Notes: a model not told the origin generated them from the sequence alone. DNA of 64,000 nucleotides from Elusimicrobiota bacterium (GCA_016721625.1 JADKHR010000001.1:1-64000); one strand, 5' to 3'. Shown: positions 19,601-27,686, counted from the stretch's first letter. Translations and numbers: made by a program.

Positions 19601-20854
19601 TTAGTAGAGAAACTCCCGAATATCGTAAAGAGCCCGGCGTTCGCCTCGGGGAGGAAGGGCGGCTTCCATTTCCTTTCGTTGGGCGCCCAGGGCCGATTCC
19701 CCCATCGGCGTCCACCCTCGATCGGCGGCCGCCCGCCCGTAGGGGGAGCCCTCCTCCACGATCAAGGGTGAAAAATAAACCAAGTCGCCGGGGCCAAGGG
19801 GGGACCGTTTTAAAAGCGAGAGGGTCCCCTCCACGTGCCTCCGGGCATTTTCAACCCCGCCCGCGCCCAAGAGGACGATCAGGCCGAGATCGATTCCGGC
19901 CCCCTTCAATTTCGCGGCGGCTTCGATCACGGTGTCCGAGGTTCCCGGTTTCTGAAGCCATCGCCTCAAATCGTCACAGCCCGTTTCCACACCCAAATAC
20001 GCCCGCCGAAAACCGGTTTTCGCCAACGCTCTTAAATCGGCAGGGGTCCAGGCGGCCAATCGCGCGGCTTCCGCGAACCCATAGAGTCCGCCGATGCCGT
20101 CCCGTTGCGGGGCGGCCAAACGCGGAAACCGGGCCGCCAACTTTTCGGCGGTTGAAATCAATAGGTCCGGCGGCGCTTGGAACGCGTTGGCGTCGCCGAG
20201 AAAAATCGAACAGCGGCCCGCCAGGGCGGGGCCGAAAAAGGTTTCGGCTTCATCCGTGTGGCGCAAAATTTCTTCCGCTGATCTCACGCGGAAAGGCCGC
20301 CCCGCGTAGAAGTCGCAGAAGGCGCATTGGTTCCAAGCGCATCCTTCCACCACCTGAATGACCAGCGCCAAATATTGGTCCGGAGGAAGAATGCCCAACG
20401 GACGCCAGACCCGCGCAAAATGGGCAGGGTCCTGGTCCCAGGATTTTTCCAGTCCCTCCGCCAGCCGGGCCAAGGTGCGGGAGGCGGCTTCGATATCGGG
20501 GGCGAGTTCCCGACCGCGATCCATGCGGCGCAGAGCCTTTCGGCCCGCCAGTTCCGGCAGGGCCAGCCGGGCTTGGGCCAGGAGTGTTCCGAACCGAGCT
20601 CTCAGGGCGGACCGTTCAGGATCGGTGAGTTCCCGGATATGCCGGCGGGCGTCGCTGTCGCCTTCCCAAACCCACTTTTTTTCCAGGCAACGGCCATCCA
20701 ACCCCCGCGCCGTGTAGAGGCCCCCCTCGTAGAGGCCCTGGGGCCGACCCAGGGGGTCAAAACCCAGGGTGGCCAGGGGGGAGAGCACGAGGGAATAACC
20801 GCCCTGGGTTTCTCCCAGCGTTAGGAATTCGATCGCGTGGGTCGTTGGGGGCAT
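19601..20854 (-). CDS. Radical SAM protein with CX4CX2C cluster motif
   Basis: A 417-residue protein. EGCAWNQCAFCDFY (about residues 180-193) supplies three cysteines spaced CX4CX2C for a [4Fe-4S] cluster, a variant of the usual CX3CX2C seen in some COG1032-type radical SAM proteins. FLGDANAF and RRAYLGVETGCDDLRRWL follow as in the radical SAM barrel; no B12-binding domain is obvious at the N-terminus. The substrate is unknown. The gene is transcribed leftward from a region with an FNR-like palindrome and a -10-like TATCAT, and it heads the set with the CopD-like and AspT-like genes. Confidence 0.8.
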   Translation of the reverse strand: MPPTTHAIEFLTLGETQGGYSLVLSPLATLGFDPLGRPQGLYEGGLYTARGLDGRCLEKKWVWEGDSDARRHIRELTDPERSALRARFGTLLAQARLALPELAGRKALRRMDRGRELAPDIEAASRTLARLAEGLEKSWDQDPAHFARVWRPLGILPPDQYLALVIQVVEGCAWNQCAFCDFYAGRPFRVRSAEEILRHTDEAETFFGPALAGRCSIFLGDANAFQAPPDLLISTAEKLAARFPRLAAPQRDGIGGLYGFAEAARLAAWTPADLRALAKTGFRRAYLGVETGCDDLRRWLQKPGTSDTVIEAAAKLKGAGIDLGLIVLLGAGGVENARRHVEGTLSLLKRSPLGPGDLVYFSPLIVEEGSPYGRAAADRGWTPMGESALGAQRKEMEAALPPRGERRALYDIREFLY

Positions 20855-20865
20855 GAAATGGAAAA

Positions 20866-20891
20866 GCCCCCCAGGGACCGCACCGGGGGGC
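20866..20891 (-). promoter_or_regulatory. G/C hairpin in the leader of the radical SAM gene
   Basis: CCCCCC at 20867-20872 and GGGGGG at 20885-20890 form a stem with a 12-base loop. On the minus strand the hairpin is followed by CTTTTCC and then the ATG at 20854. It could act as a weak intrinsic terminator or hide the only G-rich ribosome-binding stretch of the gene. Neither is proven. Confidence 0.45.
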
Positions 20892-20904
20892 CGACCTGGC
20901 GACT

Positions 20905-20947
20905 ATGATACCTTATTAAAAAAAGGTAAAAACATGATGAAGATCAT
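20905..20947 (-). promoter_or_regulatory. FNR-like box plus -10 for the leftward radical SAM operon
   Basis: ATGATGAAGATCAT at 20934-20947 is a palindrome of the form TGAT-N4-ATCA, the core of FNR-type activator sites. On the minus strand, TATCAT (20910 to 20905) is a good -10 box. The implied start near 20898 places the palindrome centre about 42 bases upstream, as in class II FNR promoters. The site is read from pattern only. Confidence 0.55.
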
Positions 20948-20974
20948 GGTCCGTTTGGCCCGCACCGTTATACT

Positions 20975-21003
20975 AGTGTAGTGTCTCACAAATCGCTTAA
21001 CAA
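20975..21003 (-). promoter_or_regulatory. Outward promoter-like sequence in left terminal repeat
   Basis: Read on the minus strand, TTGTTA (21003-20998) and TACACT (20980-20975) are separated by 17 bases, matching sigma-70 -35 and -10 spacing. It points toward the leftward radical SAM gene. Confidence 0.4.
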
Positions 21004-21299
21004 TGGGAGGCCCGAGTCCGTTCGGATTCGAGGCGCGAGGCCCGGCGCAGAGCGCCGGGCACCTGGGGCGCCAGAGGCGCTGATGCGGAGGGCGCGATGC
21101 GGGCCATCGTAACCGACGAGCAACGAAGAAGCCGGACGGAGGCGGGCCTCCCTTCCATATATTTCGCCTCGCTAAAGCGAGGCGATCCGTTGAGGAAGGT
21201 CCGGGCGCTTTTGCGCGGCGAGCGGCGTCGCTCGTCAGTTGCATACTCCCGGTATGCGCCTTCCTCGCTCCTTGTCGCCACACAAAATCGCCCGGACCA

Positions 21300-21328
21300 T
21301 TGTCAAGGGATTTGTGAGACGCTACACT
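21300..21328 (+). promoter_or_regulatory. Outward promoter-like sequence in right terminal repeat
   Basis: TTGTCA (21300-21305), a 17-base spacer and TACACT (21323-21328) look like a sigma-70 promoter facing the AhbD-like gene. The predicted start near 21335 falls only about three bases before the ATG at 21338. A transcript from here would therefore be nearly leaderless and would lack the GGAGG at 21329-21333. Confidence 0.45.
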
Positions 21329-21337
21329 GGAGGTCCA

Positions 21338-22522
21338 ATGTCTAAGCTTGCCTCAGAACCCCTTGTTTCCGGGACCGTCGCGCCCCAGGGCCGCGGCCAG
21401 GAACCCAATAAACCCGTCGCCCCTCCGCGCTTAATTTTTTGGGAAACCACGGCCGGGTGCAACCTCCGGTGCGTTCATTGTCGTCGTCTGGACGTTCTGG
21501 ACCAGGTCTCCGACACCGATCTTCCCACCGACGCGGCCAAGGGCATGATCGCCGACATCGCCTCCAGCTACAAGCCGATCCTGGTCCTTTCCGGCGGGGA
21601 ACCGCTTTTTCGGCCCGACATTTTGGATTTGGCCGGTTTCGCCCGGGACCAGGGCCTGCGGGTGGCCCTGGCCACCAACGGGACCCTGGTGACGGCGGAA
21701 AAAGCCAAAGCCATCAAAGACGCCGGGGTGGCCCGGGTCAGCATTTCCCTGGACGGGGCGAAAGCTCCCACCCACGACCGGTTCCGCGGCGCGGGGAATT
21801 TCGAGCGCGCCCTGGCCGGGTTTGACCATTTGAAACGCGAAGGGGTTTCGCTCCAGATCAACATGACGGTGACCCGCTACAACGCCGAGGAACTGCCCAC
21901 GCTCTACGACATGTGCCTGGCCCGGGGGGCGTCCGCTTTGCATTTGTTCATGCTCGTGCCCGTGGGGTGCGGCGTGCAGATCGCCGAAACGGACATGCTT
22001 CCGTCGGCGGAATACGAGAAATGGTTGAATTGGTTTTACGATCGGGACATCGAGAAAAAGATGGAACTGAAGGCCACCTGCGCGCCCCATTATTTCCGCA
22101 TCGTCCGCCAACGCTCGAAAGAAATCGGCGGGCTTCCCCCCAGCCATCACCGGCAGGAAGCCAAAGGCGCGACGCATCCCAACCAGTCGCTCCACCAAAC
22201 CACCAAAGGGTGCTTGGCCGGGCAGGGGGTCTGTTTCGTTTCCCACAAGGGAGAGGTGTTCCCCTGCGGGTACCTCCCTATTTCCGTCGGAAATATTCGA
22301 ACGACGCCCTTTAAGACCCTCTGGGAACATTCTCCGGTTTTTGAAAATTTGCGGGACCCGTCTAAGTTGGAAGGGAAGTGTGGCGTCTGCAGTTTTAAAT
22401 ACGTCTGCGGCGGATGCCGGGCCCGGGCCTATTACGCCCACGGGGACGAACTGGCGGAAGAACCCCACTGCATTTACGTGCCTCCCGGGTTCGAGGAGAG
22501 TTCGGCGTGCGACGCGTTTTAG
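21338..22522 (+). CDS. ahbD: Radical SAM/SPASM protein, AhbD-like haem b synthase
   Basis: A 394-residue radical SAM enzyme. TAGCNLRCVHCR (CX3CX2C) binds the SAM [4Fe-4S] cluster and LVLSGGEPLF follows. The C-terminal SPASM-like region holds further cysteines (GVCFVSHKGEVFPCGYLP, then CGVCSFKYVCGGCRARAYY). The opening LIFWETTAGCNL and the VCFVSHKG-EVFPCGY segment match my memory of AhbD, which turns iron-coproporphyrin III into haem in the alternative pathway of sulfate reducers and archaea. NirJ or another SPASM enzyme is the main alternative. ATG 21338 follows GGAGG closely; the open frame upstream lies in the inverted-repeat element. Supplying haem to the cytochromes just downstream would make sense. 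Confidence 0.7.
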   Translation: MSKLASEPLVSGTVAPQGRGQEPNKPVAPPRLIFWETTAGCNLRCVHCRRLDVLDQVSDTDLPTDAAKGMIADIASSYKPILVLSGGEPLFRPDILDLAGFARDQGLRVALATNGTLVTAEKAKAIKDAGVARVSISLDGAKAPTHDRFRGAGNFERALAGFDHLKREGVSLQINMTVTRYNAEELPTLYDMCLARGASALHLFMLVPVGCGVQIAETDMLPSAEYEKWLNWFYDRDIEKKMELKATCAPHYFRIVRQRSKEIGGLPPSHHRQEAKGATHPNQSLHQTTKGCLAGQGVCFVSHKGEVFPCGYLPISVGNIRTTPFKTLWEHSPVFENLRDPSKLEGKCGVCSFKYVCGGCRARAYYAHGDELAEEPHCIYVPPGFEESSACDAF

Positions 22523-23049
22523 CGGTGGTGGGGGTGGGGGGAACGGCCCTGATCTTATGGGCCGGGGCCGCTTCCTGCGGGCGCGCGAATTCCGCGTCGG
22601 GGGACGTTGTCGGAGCGACGGCGCCTGAACTTTTCGGCCCGGCCGATTTAGGTCCGGACTCCGTCGACGTCACCGCCTACCCCCGAGCCCAGCAGGAAAA
22701 CTATCAACTGTTCGTGGCCAAGTGTTCGGTGTGCCACACCCTGGCTCGGCCGATTAATTCCACGATCGCGGACGCGCCCACCTGGACGCGTTATGTCTCC
22801 CGCATGCACGTCAAAACCGAGGCTCGGTCGGGGCAACCGTTGTTGTCCTCCGCCGAAGCCAAGCGGGTGATCTCCTTTTTGGTTTTTGACAGCAAAGAAA
22901 GGAAAGTGAAGAAGGCCGAGGCGTTTCAATCGCTTCAGGCTGAGCTCGTCACACGCTATGAACGCGCCCTCAAGGAACGGGATCGGTTGAAAAGCGAAGG
23001 AGGCCGGTCCCAGGCGAGGGAGTCGGCTCCCTATGTGGGGGACCGTTAA
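22507..23049 (+). CDS. Monohaem c-type cytochrome, probable lipoprotein
   Basis: About 180 residues from GTG 22507, which overlaps the end of the AhbD-like gene by 16 bases. The N-terminus is a hydrophobic signal (VLAVVGVGGTALILW) ending in AGAASC, a plausible though not ideal lipobox. One haem site, KCSVCH, lies near residue 80. The C-terminal part is charged and helical (YERALKERDRLK). The longer open frame upstream lies in the preceding gene and was not used. Likely a membrane-tethered periplasmic electron carrier in the respiratory locus. Confidence 0.7.
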   Translation: MRRVLAVVGVGGTALILWAGAASCGRANSASGDVVGATAPELFGPADLGPDSVDVTAYPRAQQENYQLFVAKCSVCHTLARPINSTIADAPTWTRYVSRMHVKTEARSGQPLLSSAEAKRVISFLVFDSKERKVKKAEAFQSLQAELVTRYERALKERDRLKSEGGRSQARESAPYVGDR

Positions 23050-23079
23050 TTTGAACGCAAATAATAAAAGGAGAACTTC

Positions 23080-23433
23080 ATGAAACGTCTCATCCAAAGT
23101 GTGATGGTGTTGGCGGTTCTGGCGGGAATGGGCGGGGTCGCTTTTGCGGAGGATGCGGCGAAAATTTATAGTTCCAAATGCGCCATGTGCCACGGCAAGG
23201 ATGCCAAGGGAAACCCTGGGATGGCCAAAAGTCTTGGCGCCGAAAAGTTGAACTTGCTGGACGCGGCTACCCAGGCCAAGACGGACGCTGATTTAATCAA
23301 GGCCACCGCCGAGGGCGCCGGAACTCCGAAGGCCTCAGGGGCCAAGCCCATGCCCGCGTTCAAAGGCAAAGTGGCCGACGTCGACATCAAGGCCCTGGTC
23401 GCCTACGTGCGGTCCTTGGCGCCAAAGAAATAA
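23080..23433 (+). CDS. Small periplasmic class I cytochrome c
   Basis: A 117-residue protein with a Sec signal peptide (cleavage after GGVAFA), one haem motif CAMCHGKDAKG, and a probable methionine axial ligand in AKPMPAFKGK. It resembles cytochrome c-551/c-553 shuttles. AAAGGAG precedes the ATG. Its neighbour at 23472 is a close paralogue. It would carry electrons between the inner-membrane cytochromes and the MtrA-like decahaem protein. Confidence 0.88.
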   Translation: MKRLIQSVMVLAVLAGMGGVAFAEDAAKIYSSKCAMCHGKDAKGNPGMAKSLGAEKLNLLDAATQAKTDADLIKATAEGAGTPKASGAKPMPAFKGKVADVDIKALVAYVRSLAPKK

Positions 23434-23471
23434 ATTTCTCACCCTAGATCGTTTCAATAAGGAGAACATTC

Positions 23472-23864
23472 ATGAACCGTTTGATTCGAAGTGTGTTGGC
23501 GGGATTGATCCTGGCGGGGGCGTCGGGCGTGGCGTTCGCGGAAGACGCGGCGAAACTTTACGCCACGAAATGCGCCATGTGCCACGGGAAGGACGCCAAA
23601 GGAAGCGCCTCCATGGCCAAGGCCAAGAAGGTGGACAACGCCGTCCTGGATCTTGTGGACGCGGCCACCCTGGCGAAGACCGACAAAGAATGGATCCAGG
23701 CAACAGCCGAAGGCGTTGGCACTCCCACCGCCAGCGGGGCCAAGCCCATGCCTGCCTACAAGGGAAAAATCGCCGACGCGGACATCGCGGCCCTGCTGGC
23801 CTACGTCCGTACCCTGGCCCCGAAAGCGGACGCCGTTCCGGCGGAACCCGCTGTCCGAAAATAA
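23472..23864 (+). CDS. Small periplasmic class I cytochrome c (paralogue)
   Basis: A 130-residue protein nearly parallel to the preceding one: signal peptide ending SGVAFA, CAMCHGKDAKG haem site, and AKPMPAYKGK with the likely methionine ligand. It has a longer, proline/alanine-rich tail. AAGGAG lies before the ATG. The two genes arose by tandem duplication. Keeping both may give carriers of different redox potential or partner choice, which is inference. Confidence 0.88.
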   Translation: MNRLIRSVLAGLILAGASGVAFAEDAAKLYATKCAMCHGKDAKGSASMAKAKKVDNAVLDLVDAATLAKTDKEWIQATAEGVGTPTASGAKPMPAYKGKIADADIAALLAYVRTLAPKADAVPAEPAVRK

Positions 23865-23885
23865 ACGGTTTCCTTCGCGCCCCCC

Positions 23886-25781
23886 GTGCCGGTTCGCCCA
23901 CACCTCGCCCGAAGTCTCGGACCCTGGGTATTGGCGGCCGTCCTGGGGGGCGCGTTTTTCTTGTCGCCGGGGCGGGCCCGGGCGGACGGCAACGAGGACT
24001 GTTTGGCCTGCCACGCCGAGGAGGGGATGGGGGCTCCCGTGGTGGACGGGGCGGCTTTCGGGAAATCCATCCATGGCAAGAACCTTTGCGTTTCCTGCCA
24101 TGCCGACGCCAAGGAACTGCCCCACGCGGAAAAGCTGGCCCCGGTTTCCTGCGGACGGTGCCACCGGGTGGAAACCCAAATCTATCTTCAGTCCGACCAC
24201 GGCAAGGCAGTGGCTCGGGGAAAGATGGAAGCGGCCTCGTGCAAAGACTGCCACGGCCACAGCCATGCTTTGTTGGATTCCCGCCATCCGCTATCGCCCG
24301 TTAACCGAAAAAATATTCCCGCCACCTGCGCCCATTGCCATGGAAAGGCTGACAGTCCCATCAACGAGCGCCTGACTGAACGAAAACCCATCGAAAGCTA
24401 CGAGCACACCGTTCACGGGATGGCCTTCGCGGAAGGGAAAATGAACGCCGCTGTTTGCTCGGACTGCCACGGCACCCACGACCTTCACGGCTCGGCCAAC
24501 CCAGCCAGCCGCGTCAATCGGGCGCGGATTCCGGAGACCTGCGGCCGTTGTCACCAGAACGTCCTCTCCGTTTACCGCGAGAGCATCCACGGCAAGGCCA
24601 GCGCGTTGGGCATCAAAGAGACCCCGGTCTGCACGGACTGCCATGGGGAACACACCATTCGGTCGGTGAAGAGCGCAGGTTCCTCCGCCAGTCTGGGCGG
24701 GGTGACCCGCACTTGCGTGGGATGCCATGAGTCCGAAAAAATCATCGCCAAATTCGGTCTCCCCGCCGGTCGGCTGAAGAGCTACATGGACAGCTATCAC
24801 GGACTCGCTTCTAAGCAAGGGGATCTTCGCGTGGCCAACTGCGCGTCCTGTCACGGCTGGCACGACGTGCTTCCCTCCGATGACCCGCGTTCCTGGGTCA
24901 ACAAACAGAACCTCGCCAATACCTGCGGCCGTTGCCATGTGGGGGCCCAGGCCAAGCTGGCCGCCGGCCGGATTCACGGGGGGAAAGGCACCCGTCCGAA
25001 TTTCTGGATCTTCTTTTTCCGATGGTTTTACTTGATCGTGATCCCGCTCACCTTGGGCGGAATGATGGTCCACAATCTCCTGGATTTCCTTCGGAAGTTG
25101 CTGTCGTCCCCCTCGGAGGTGGAAGGAGAACACTCCCGCCGTGAGTTGAACCTGCTCCGTTTGAACCTGAACGAGAGGCTTCAGCATGGCGCTCTGACTT
25201 TGACCTTCGTCATTCTGGCCTACAGTGGGTTCGCTTTGAAATTCCCCGAGGCCTGGTGGGCTCTCCCGTTCCAATGGGCGGGGGGAGAATTCGTTCGAAA
25301 GGCGATCCACCGCTGGACGGCCCTCGTTTTCGTCCTCACGGGGCTTTGGCACGGGGTTTACATGATCGGGACCCGTCGGGGCCGGTTCCTCCTTCGGGTG
25401 AATCTCCGGCCGCGCCTGCGGGACTTGTTCGAACCGCCGCGCCTCCTGCTCTACAACCTCGGTCTTTCGAAGCGAAAGCCCGAACTCCGCTACCCGTCCT
25501 ACATCGAGCGGTCCGAATACTGGGCCCTGGTGTGGGGATCCTTGGTGATGTTGGTGACGGGCGGCGTTCTGGTGTTCAACAATTTCGTTTTGAAACACGC
25601 GCCTCTCTGGGTCCCCTACCTCGCCACGATGATCCATTTCTACGAAGCCATTCTTGCGTGCTTGTCGATCCTCGTCTGGCACGCCTATTGGGCGATGTTC
25701 GACCCGGCGGTTTATCCCATGAGTTGGGCTTGGCTCAGCGGACGACTGCGCCGTAAACCGGTTTTGAAGGGGACTCCATGA
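23886..25781 (+). CDS. Undecahaem cytochrome c fused to cytochrome b561-like domain (CbcL-like)
   Basis: A 631-residue protein. After a signal peptide (ending about residue 33) there are eleven CXXCH motifs, from CLACH (residue about 38) to CGRCH (about 355). The C-terminal 250 residues contain four to five membrane segments with histidines suited to b-type haem (NERLQHGALTLTF, HRWTALVFVLTGLWHGVYM, IHFYEAILACLSILVWHAYW). This fusion resembles Geobacter CbcL (nine haems c plus a HydC/FdnI-type b domain), an inner-membrane quinol oxidase for extracellular electron transfer. Two more haem c sites are present here. It follows the small cytochromes by 21 bases and overlaps the next gene by 4. Confidence 0.85.
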   Translation: MPVRPHLARSLGPWVLAAVLGGAFFLSPGRARADGNEDCLACHAEEGMGAPVVDGAAFGKSIHGKNLCVSCHADAKELPHAEKLAPVSCGRCHRVETQIYLQSDHGKAVARGKMEAASCKDCHGHSHALLDSRHPLSPVNRKNIPATCAHCHGKADSPINERLTERKPIESYEHTVHGMAFAEGKMNAAVCSDCHGTHDLHGSANPASRVNRARIPETCGRCHQNVLSVYRESIHGKASALGIKETPVCTDCHGEHTIRSVKSAGSSASLGGVTRTCVGCHESEKIIAKFGLPAGRLKSYMDSYHGLASKQGDLRVANCASCHGWHDVLPSDDPRSWVNKQNLANTCGRCHVGAQAKLAAGRIHGGKGTRPNFWIFFFRWFYLIVIPLTLGGMMVHNLLDFLRKLLSSPSEVEGEHSRRELNLLRLNLNERLQHGALTLTFVILAYSGFALKFPEAWWALPFQWAGGEFVRKAIHRWTALVFVLTGLWHGVYMIGTRRGRFLLRVNLRPRLRDLFEPPRLLLYNLGLSKRKPELRYPSYIERSEYWALVWGSLVMLVTGGVLVFNNFVLKHAPLWVPYLATMIHFYEAILACLSILVWHAYWAMFDPAVYPMSWAWLSGRLRRKPVLKGTP

Positions 25782-26716
25782 GAAAAATTTTTCGTTGGCG
25801 CAGTCCGTTTTCTGGCGGGTCCACAGTGGTGACCGGGGCGGGGCTGGTGGCCTTGGCCGCGGGGCTCCTGGGATTAGGCGTTCCTGTGGGCGCCAGTTTT
25901 TCAGGGCCCGAGACTTGCGCCGCCTGCCATCCCCAGGAATATGATGAATGGAAACCGTCGGTTCATGCGGCGGCCTACGCCGCGCCGGGGTTCCAGAAGG
26001 CGTGGAAACAGAACGGATCGAAGCCTTCCTGTCTCGCTTGCCACTCCACCGGGGCCAAGGGGGGGGCTTTCGCCTTTCCGGGGGTCACCTGCGAGTCCTG
26101 CCACGGGGCCATGGCGGAGGGGCATCCGGGGGACAAGATGCCCATGCCGGTTTCTTCCGACATGTGCCGGACCTGCCACAAAAAATCCTATGACGAATGG
26201 AAACTCAGTCGGCACGGACAGAAAAACATCCGCTGTTTCGATTGCCACAAAGTTCACGCCCAAGGTCTGCGGGTCGGCGGGGGGGACGCGCTGTGCGGGT
26301 CCTGCCACGCGGCGAAAATGATAGATTTCGCCCACGCCACCCACCACCAGGAGGGCCTGCGTTGCTGGACCTGCCATTTCCCGGCCTCGTCGGCCGGGGC
26401 CGACGCCCTGATGGGCACCGGGGCCCCCGCCCACAACCTGTCCGTCGGGGCGGAAGTCTGCGCCCGTTGCCACGAAGACACGGTGCACAAGAGCGCCCGC
26501 CTCACGGATCTCCGTCGGCAGGTGAGCGAGAACCAAAAAGAGATGACCGTGGCGGGCGTCAAAAGCGTTTTCGACTTGAACGAGCACGCCCGGGATCTCC
26601 AGTGGCGTTTGGACCGGGCGCGTCAAAGCCTCTGGCTGGTGGCGATCCTGGGGTTCCTGGCCGGGGCGGGCCTTGGGTGGTTGGCGGCGTGGATCGCCCT
26701 GCGCCCCAAAAAATGA
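25778..26716 (+). CDS. Membrane-anchored octahaem cytochrome c
   Basis: A 312-residue protein with an N-terminal signal or anchor helix and eight CXXCH motifs (CAACH, CLACH, CESCH, CRTCH, CFDCH, CGSCH, CWTCH, CARCH). A C-terminal membrane helix (LWLVAILGFLAGAGLGW) puts the haem domain in the periplasm. CAACHPQEYDEWKPSVHA resembles the first haem region of cytochrome c554-like and DmsE/Hmc-type proteins. Placed just before a ferredoxin and NrfD gene, it is probably the haem subunit of a quinol-oxidising complex such as Hmc, Cbc4 or alternative complex III types. No catalytic site for nitrite or hydroxylamine is evident. Confidence 0.85.
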   Translation: MRKIFRWRSPFSGGSTVVTGAGLVALAAGLLGLGVPVGASFSGPETCAACHPQEYDEWKPSVHAAAYAAPGFQKAWKQNGSKPSCLACHSTGAKGGAFAFPGVTCESCHGAMAEGHPGDKMPMPVSSDMCRTCHKKSYDEWKLSRHGQKNIRCFDCHKVHAQGLRVGGGDALCGSCHAAKMIDFAHATHHQEGLRCWTCHFPASSAGADALMGTGAPAHNLSVGAEVCARCHEDTVHKSARLTDLRRQVSENQKEMTVAGVKSVFDLNEHARDLQWRLDRARQSLWLVAILGFLAGAGLGWLAAWIALRPKK

Positions 26717-26744
26717 TCCGCCGAGAAATCGCCTGACCTCTCCC

Positions 26745-27686
26745 GTGGATCCTTCCAAAGCCTCGGAGTCCGTGCCGGGTCCAATGGCTCCGGGCGTATC
26801 TCGCCGCTCCTTTTTGAAAGGCGCCGTGGGCGCGGCGGCCGCCGCGGCCCTTCCTAAAACCTTCGCCCACGCGGAGGGCCGGGTGTCCAAGGGCGATGTC
26901 TTCTCCGTCTTGGTGGACCTCTCGCGATGCATCGGGTGCCGTTCCTGCATGAGGGCCTGCCAACGCGCCAACGATCTGAACGCGCCCCAGGAGTGGATGG
27001 ACATAGACCATCTGGACCGGCGGTTGGATCTCACGTATAACCAATGGACCGTGGTGAACCGCGAAGGGATAGAGCCCTCCATCCTCCGCCACGTCAAACG
27101 CCAATGCATGCATTGTCTGGAACCTGCTTGCGTTTCGGTCTGCCCCGTGGCGGCGCTCGCTCAGACGGAACAGGGCCCGGTGATTTATCGGGAAAGCCGG
27201 TGCATCGGGTGTCGTTACTGCATGGTGGCCTGCCCCTTCGAGGTGCCGCGGTTCGAGTGGAACAACGGACTCACGCCGGTCATCGGCAAATGCCAGTTTT
27301 GCGCCCAGGAACGGTTGTTTAAAGGCCTTCCGCCGGGATGCTCGGAGGCTTGCCCCACGGGCGCCCTCAAATTTGGCAAACGGTCGGACTTGTTGTTTGA
27401 GGCCAAAACCCGCCTGGGGTCCCACCCCGAAAAATATGTGGACCACATTTTCGGCGAGGAGGAGATCGGCGGCACCTCCTGGCTTTATATTTCCGATGTC
27501 CCCTTCGAAAAGCTCGGGTTCAAGACGAACCTTCCCAAACGTCCGCTTCCCTCCCTCACCTGGGACGTGGTGAGCTGGATCCCCGGGATCGCGGCGGTTT
27601 TGGCCTCGCTCTTCGGGGTTCTCGCCTATTCTTTTTCCCGCAAACCCCACGTTCCTCCCGGCGGCGCCAAAAAGGAGGACGCTTGA
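26745..27686 (+). CDS. Tat-exported four-cluster ferredoxin subunit (HybA/DsrO/CbcS type)
   Basis: About 313 residues. A Tat signal (SRRSFLKGAVGAAAAAALP) leads to four cysteine groups: CIGCRSCMRACQ, CMHCLEPACVSVCP, CIGCRYCMVACP and CQFC...CSEACP. These bind four [4Fe-4S] clusters. A C-terminal membrane helix (IPGIAAVLASLFGVLAYSF) anchors it. Such proteins sit between an NrfD-type quinone-reactive membrane protein and periplasmic redox partners. GTG 26745 gives a normal Tat n-region; ATG 26784 is an alternative, and neither has a clear Shine-Dalgarno. Its stop overlaps the nrfD-like start. Confidence 0.9.
   Translation: MDPSKASESVPGPMAPGVSRRSFLKGAVGAAAAAALPKTFAHAEGRVSKGDVFSVLVDLSRCIGCRSCMRACQRANDLNAPQEWMDIDHLDRRLDLTYNQWTVVNREGIEPSILRHVKRQCMHCLEPACVSVCPVAALAQTEQGPVIYRESRCIGCRYCMVACPFEVPRFEWNNGLTPVIGKCQFCAQERLFKGLPPGCSEACPTGALKFGKRSDLLFEAKTRLGSHPEKYVDHIFGEEEIGGTSWLYISDVPFEKLGFKTNLPKRPLPSLTWDVVSWIPGIAAVLASLFGVLAYSFSRKPHVPPGGAKKEDA

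Larger units (their letters stand above)
20975..21328. mobile_element. MITE-like element with 32-bp terminal inverted repeats
   Basis: Bases 20975-21006 and 21297-21328 are inverted copies of each other with 29 of 32 positions matching. They bound a 354-bp segment with no convincing gene but several internal hairpins (CGCCTCGC-TAAA-GCGAGGCG near 21166-21185; CATACTCCCGGTATG near 21242-21256). This is the build of a miniature inverted-repeat element. No clear target-site duplication was found. An alternative is a pair of divergent promoters sharing an operator (GATTTGTGAGAC). Confidence 0.6.

Noticed and set aside
20903..21283. Small open frames within the inverted-repeat element
   Set aside because: Both strands give low-complexity Arg/Ala-rich products without start signals or domains.
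24291..25682. Long minus-strand open frame (463 codons) opposite the CbcL-like gene
   Set aside because: Shadow of a strongly conserved multihaem gene; no start site or domain.
25778..26716. Octahaem protein as a hydroxylamine or tetrathionate reductase
   Set aside because: It has only about 312 residues, lacks a visible unusual catalytic haem site (such as CXXCK) and has a C-terminal anchor, fitting an electron-transfer subunit better.
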